Source: Cristatella mucedo
Lineage: Eukaryota; Bryozoa; Phylactolaemata; Cristatellidae
Assembly: GCA_009760855.2 (NCBI GenBank)
Contig: WPIO01000010.1
Span: 9,012,501 to 9,076,500, forward strand
DNA length: 64,000 bases
Direction of reading: 5' to 3'
The first letter of the stretch is position 1; each line of letters opens with the position of its first letter. A program made the position numbers and the translations under genes. Of the stretch, positions 59,292 through 64,000 are shown in pieces. The notes beneath the pieces are model-generated. The model was not told the origin of the DNA, ran no database searches, and saw only the letters and a list, made by a program, of their open reading frames with translations.

Positions 59292-60973
59292 CAATAGCAA
59301 TATCAGTACAGCCAAGTGTTGAGACATTTTGCGAAGTTGTGAATTGACATATAGATTGATTCGGCCCTTAACTATGATGATCTCTACCGTGAAATTACCA
59401 AAAAGAGACTATATTAAAAACTTCCATCACTTCACACCAAACAGTTATATAATTATATATAAAATAGTACAATATTCAGGTTGCTAATTTCTGTTGAATA
59501 TTTTTTCTTGAGTAATTTAAGTGAAGGTGTTACATAAGGTACGCTGATTCTAAACACTTTTCTAAAGATATTTATTAAAATATACCTTTTTATTTTAAAG
59601 ATAACTAACTAATTGAAAAACAATACAATCCATAGTTTTACTTCGCGTAAAACAAATGTGCCTGTTTCAGAACTCGATGTCAAGATCTGTAAGTCATATG
59701 TATGTTATATGTATGGCTCGGACCTAAAGCTGTGCTAAAACCAAGTTGTTATGCTTTAAATTAAGAGGGACACTTCGCTGGGTCAGCAAACTTGCTCACT
59801 GACAGTTAATTTATTAGATTTGATAGTCAGTTCTTTTTCTTATAAATCTGACTGCAATGCATTTCTTTTCGGGTGATTAATACGAACACAAAGCAGCATT
59901 GAAAATACTTTGAATTTTACTTCCTCTTGCAGTGTCTTGATATTGAATCTCGTTGTTAAAAGGAACCAGTAATTTTCACTAGTTTCCTTAATAAAAAATA
60001 TCCCAAGTCAGGTGTGAAGATAAGTTTTTTATAGTTCAAAATTTTTATTGGTGAAAGGTAGGGTATGACCAAAACCTGTATCTAGTCATCCCTGAGCCCA
60101 TCTTCGCAACCTTCAGTGGCGGCACGTCAGCGAGTTGGTAAAAACAAAATGTAATTATTCCTTAGCGAATTCAAGGCTCACGTGGAAGTCTCAAGGACCT
60201 TCAAAATATGCCACGTTTTACTGCTGCAGTGTAAGATCTTTGCTTATACCAGTAAATGCATTGAATTAAGAAACATTTTCAACAAGATAGTCGCTTCGCA
60301 GCCTGGCTCTTCTGCAAATTAGCGATGCTTCTGCTGATAGCTTATTTGCCAGTCCTTTAGAGTTGAAAGAAAGCCCCCAATCATCAGCTGCTTGCCCCGA
60401 TCCTTGAGCCGGCGGCTTGATGCCGACCAAGCCGTCCGCCAAACCGTCTGAATGCATATGCAAAGTGGCGTCACATCAGGTACTGCGAACGTCTAGAGAG
60501 GTAGCGTCTACGGGCCCCGGATCAGCCGCATTATGCGAGGGGCCTATCAGATGGAACGAGTGCATAGCGGCAAATTTGGTTATCGGAAATCGCCGCCCGA
60601 CTTCCTTGGGGCTGGTGGCCGAGCCGGAGTAATTTTCGCTGAGCAAGCTACGCCTGCGAAAACTGCCTTAGCTAGACCAGACTAATCTGATTAGCTGACC
60701 CAAACCCCAAAAGAGCTTTCCAATTTGCGGCGGCGAACAATGTCATTCGCCGCGACTCGTCGACCTACACGTCACTCAGCTGTAGGCAAGCGCCACTGCT
60801 CGGCTATTTCGACTCGCAGATACCAGGCGACAACCTCGCGGGCTACATACAGGCATAGGTGCAGCCAGAATATTGCTAAGGGCTGCTGCTCTTTTTGAAT
60901 AGAGGGCCATTTCATTACCATTGCATTAGCCTGCTAAGCGCGGCGGCGACGCGCCCATTCGGAGCATGCTGTC
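59292..60973. other. Unassigned interval
   Basis: AT-rich to about 60300, GC-richer afterwards. No gene or family recognised. Confidence 0.35.
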
Positions 60974-61610
60974 CTTATTAAGGGCTGCATTCCAGCAGCT
61001 CGTGGCTACAGACTCTCTTACCAGGCCTCACACTGCAGCGATGCCTACTCGTTGTGCGTCAGTGTAGCTTGCGGCGAAAGTTGGAATCGCTGTGCCTATT
61101 GGCACACGGTTTAGGTCGTATTGTGCATCCATCGGTAAACACTGGTGGCCGCGTGCTTACGACTAAACCCTGAAGGATATGGAGTGAATAAATAGCTCGT
61201 CTGGGCGTAGAGTTCTTGACGCCGGGATTCAAGTTGTTCCGAAGGCGGCGATAATCGCATTCGAAAAGGGAGCTGATGGCGCGTCGCGAGGGTCGTCGCG
61301 ATCGGTCTCTAAAGGCGGCTTCTACTTTTTTTTTCAGTGCCGCAGGCACAGCTTCCGGGGATGGGGTGAAAAACGCTTCAGGTTGGTGCTCCTTCGACCC
61401 TCCTGCCCCCGATTGGGATCCGTTTGTGCCAATGGTTACCATTTTGTTTTCGAAGGAGCTCAATACTTTTAGGGAGGAAGGGCCCACGAGACTGGCCAAG
61501 CGGAGCACCTTGGATACGCAGCCCTTCGGTCTGTCTGCATCTCAGATCGGAGCAATCGGGTCCACAGCAAATATTAAATATAGAGGGAGTTGTGTGCTGC
61601 CCTTAATAAG
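60974..61610. repeat. Segment bounded by a 16-bp inverted repeat
   Basis: cttattaagggctgca at 60974-60989 and its near-perfect inverse tgctgcccttaataag at 61595-61610 (15 of 16). Both contain TTAA next to GGG/CCC. The interior includes overlapping frames on both strands (minus 61059-61508, plus 61276-61620) with no recognised motif. Could be a small DNA transposon; no target duplication was established. Confidence 0.35.
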
Positions 61611-62096
61611 CAACGCTTAGGGTTCGGAGTCGGTCTTCAGCGGCAGCACGACGGCATACGGAAACCTCAGGTTCATAGAATTTTGGGACGAAGAAATATT
61701 TCAATGTCGCTCTGAAGGCAGCGAACCAGTGCAAAGCCCAACGGCTACTAGCCGTTGCTTGTCTCTGAAAGGACTCCTGCCCAGAATTGCTTGTTTTACG
61801 ATTTCTGTTGAACGAGGCTGCAGCTTGCGAACAAACGAGCAAGTAGCTTTTTCGCCTCGGCTCCTGCCGCCAAAAGCCGGGAAAGAGCAGCTGACCGGGC
61901 TTGGAGAGCGAATCCGGCGGCGGCTCGTCGGGGGCGGTGCGAAATCATGCCTTTATTCTGGGGGGGGGGGATTGGAGGAGATGCTGGTAGCTCGGTCGAA
62001 ATAGGCTGCACGAGTGCAGTCACTCTCGACGCGCTTCAGACTGCAAGACTGCTAGTCGTTAAGGGGAGGAATCGCAAGGAAAGTTTCTTGAGACGC

Positions 62097-62099
<3 letters not shown>

Positions 62100-62154
<55 letters not shown>

Positions 62155-62157
62155 ACT

Positions 62158-62247
<90 letters not shown>
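62100..62247. repeat. (CT)n with (CTCTCA)n core
   Basis: CT dinucleotide with an internal ctctca-type variant at 62148-62200. Artefact frames only. Confidence 0.95.
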
Positions 62248-62249
<2 letters not shown>

Positions 62250-62395
62250 CTCTCTCTGCGGATCTGTAGGCGCTCGCCGATCGGTGCCCGCCCCTTCGGG
62301 GATACGGAGTCGTCCGGTAGTTGGAGATGAGCACAAAACCTCGTTCCTATCGAACGAGACTCTCGAGCTTAGGACGTGTAGCTCGGAGCTCTCCT

Positions 62396-62396
<1 letters not shown>

Positions 62397-62447
<51 letters not shown>
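62397..62447. repeat. (CT)n microsatellite
   Basis: About 50 bases of pure CT. Confidence 0.95.
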
Positions 62448-62449
<2 letters not shown>

Positions 62450-63230
62450 GGTTTCTTAAGAGCTTAATGAGATATCGAATTCTTAGCGAAAATGCATGCG
62501 GCGTTGAAGCATTAAACTAGCTTGCGGAAGTGCCACACTTTTTAGATGCATCCAGCTCCTTGGAGCTGTGAGCCTAAATGAGAAGCTCGTCGGGCTCGCA
62601 GGCCCGATCGATTTGACGCGGCCGCGTTGGCAGTGCCAGAAATTTTGGCAGCGAGAATGTTGCACCCGTGGGTCAAAAACCCATGGCACGCCGCGTGACT
62701 GCCGCCGCCTTTTCGGCCATGGAGTAGCGGGTTGCGGCTTCGCCCCGCCTCCTCCCGATGCAGCCTGGAGAGCGGCATGCTGGGGGCCATTCAGCCCTCC
62801 ATTGATCGGCCGCCCTGCTTGCAGAAGTATATCCCGCGTTTACGTGGACAAGCGCTGGCGTATACTCTAGGTAGTTGCGGGCACGCGGCTTAGCACGTCC
62901 CGAGGAGCAGCAGCCCTCCTCGCGCGCTCGCTGTAGCGGCTGCTAGTCCAACAAAGACGCACGGCATACGCATGCTGGCGGAACTATCGCGGCTCGTCAG
63001 AGTTCGCCCATCGAGTCGTAGGAGTAGCACAGGCCGACGAACTGTTCGGGCAGGGCGACGGAAGGATTGCACGCGACCGAAACCGGGAGCAGCGCTCATG
63101 TTTTAATATAACATATCTACAACCTTAAATTTTAGCTGCCTCAGCATTTCGCAGCACAATAGGAACAAAGCTTTCCGTCAACGAGCATGAAGTGCACAAC
63201 TGAATTATCATGAATACAGATAATGATAAC
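62448..63230. other. GC-rich unassigned interval
   Basis: Open frames on both strands reflect GC content; no motif recognised. Confidence 0.3.
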
Positions 63231-63234
63231 AGCA

Positions 63235-63660
63235 ACCAGAAAGTTTTAAAGCTCTCGTTGGGAAAAGGCCGCTTTCTAGGCATTTTACTTATGCTGGAAA
63301 GCGGGCAAAGCCATTTGCTTGTGATGGAATGCACAATCTCAGCACGTGTAGAAACATAAAGGGCATTTTAAGCTGGCGGAATTCAACTATTAAATGGGCA
63401 GGGGCTTTTTTAGATTGCTTTTAAATTTCCTAAAGTCTAGGAATTCTGCGTACAAAGAGAATAGTTTCAGGGCTCGGAAGCACGGCAACTGATGGAACGT
63501 CCTCTCAAATATAGCATGATAGTTTATGAATACAGTTAAATGATGTGAGTCCATAGAGTGGACGATAAGAACTAATGCCTGATTAGCCAATAGCCAGTAG
63601 GTCTACGAGAAGTAGTGGAATGTGGCAGCTGCAACGTTTACTACAGACAAGACATGCTGA
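63235..63660 (-). mobile_element. Degenerate LINE-B fragment
   Basis: The ccgctttctaggcattttacttatgctg, cattaaatgggc-like and tggcagctgcaacgtttactacagacaag segments follow the LINE-B minus order at low identity. Confidence 0.5.
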
Positions 63661-63785
63661 TAATTTTGCCCTAACTTTAGGCGTCCTATTGCCGTAGCGG
63701 GAAACACGCTTATTAAATGAGTCACGCAATTCTAAATCGAATTTTCAGATTGCGTGAACCGCTTGGTTTCCTGTCCAATTTGAAG

Positions 63786-64000
63786 CCGCAGCCTATAATA
63801 ATGCTAATACACTTGATAAAGCGCCCTCAAAGAAATCAATCTTTTTCTAGACGTTTTACATTTTCTGCAGAGGAAGATTTATCGCCAGCATGCTGTCGCC
63901 AACTACCTTCGCACTCCCGCCTCTCTCAGCTATATAAATATTCTTATCAAACTCCTTTTCAGCAAATGTAAAGTGCCTAGAAAGTGATCGAGTTCTCTGC
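63786..64000. repeat. Head-to-head LINE-B 3' ends (palindrome) at window edge
   Basis: 63786-63872 is a minus LINE-B 3' end (cacttgataaagcgccctca ... ttacattttctgcag). After about 85 bases, 63958-64000 begins a plus 3' end (cagcaaatgtaaagtgccta ... gagttctctgc), cut by the window. The two are inverted repeats of each other. Confidence 0.8.

Overview
This is animal (metazoan) nuclear DNA, probably from an invertebrate. It has spliced genes with small introns, no operons, abundant microsatellites ((GA)n, (CA)n, (AT)n), non-LTR retrotransposon (LINE) debris, tRNA-derived SINEs and DNA-transposon remnants. The phylum cannot be fixed from the window; the 79-110 bp lipoxygenase introns suggest a fairly compact-gene marine invertebrate. 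Most of the 64 kb is repeats, and open frames longer than 100 codons are nearly all transposon relics or low-complexity artefacts.

The one convincing host gene is an animal lipoxygenase (PLAT plus catalytic domain) on the minus strand, about 5.9-10.6 kb. Six exons can be joined with consistent phases and cover nearly the whole protein (about 700 residues). The first exon was not securely found; a signal-peptide-like candidate lies at 14.8-15.0 kb. All four internal iron ligands (His, His, His, Asn) are visible, but the C-terminal residue, normally Ile, is Lys. A poly(A) signal lies 25 nt after the stop, and a dead hAT transposase C-terminus sits just beyond it.

The rest is a mosaic. LINE-B, a CR1/Jockey-type element with an endonuclease domain, an RT and a (TTA)n tail, has more than 20 copies on both strands; the only near-complete one, at 36.0-39.0 kb, is dead. 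LINE-A is a second RT family, best copy at 44.0-45.4 kb, with one internal stop and an intact YADD. SINE-A has five copies and shares its 3' hairpin with LINE-B, which suggests that LINE-B mobilises it. SINE-B has three copies. Several are nested (SINE-B in LINE-B at 1.4 kb, SINE-A in LINE-B at 25.0 kb, LINE-B plus SINE-A in LINE-B at 50.3 kb). A roughly 4 kb composite block at 17.0-21.1 kb recurs at 28.3-34.7 kb; one copy carries a LINE-A insertion that the other lacks.

Other elements are a probable solo LTR (45.8-46.1 kb), an AT-rich MITE with CCGACAAAATAGCCC-type ends (51.6-52.2 kb), hAT transposase fragments (5.6 and 22.9 kb), and a SPIN ('Space Invader')-like hAT MITE at 55.86-56.15 kb. 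SPIN is a family known for horizontal transfer among animals. Weak candidate exons, including a possible spliced locus at 50.8-51.1 kb with 45 and 52 bp introns, are listed at low confidence.
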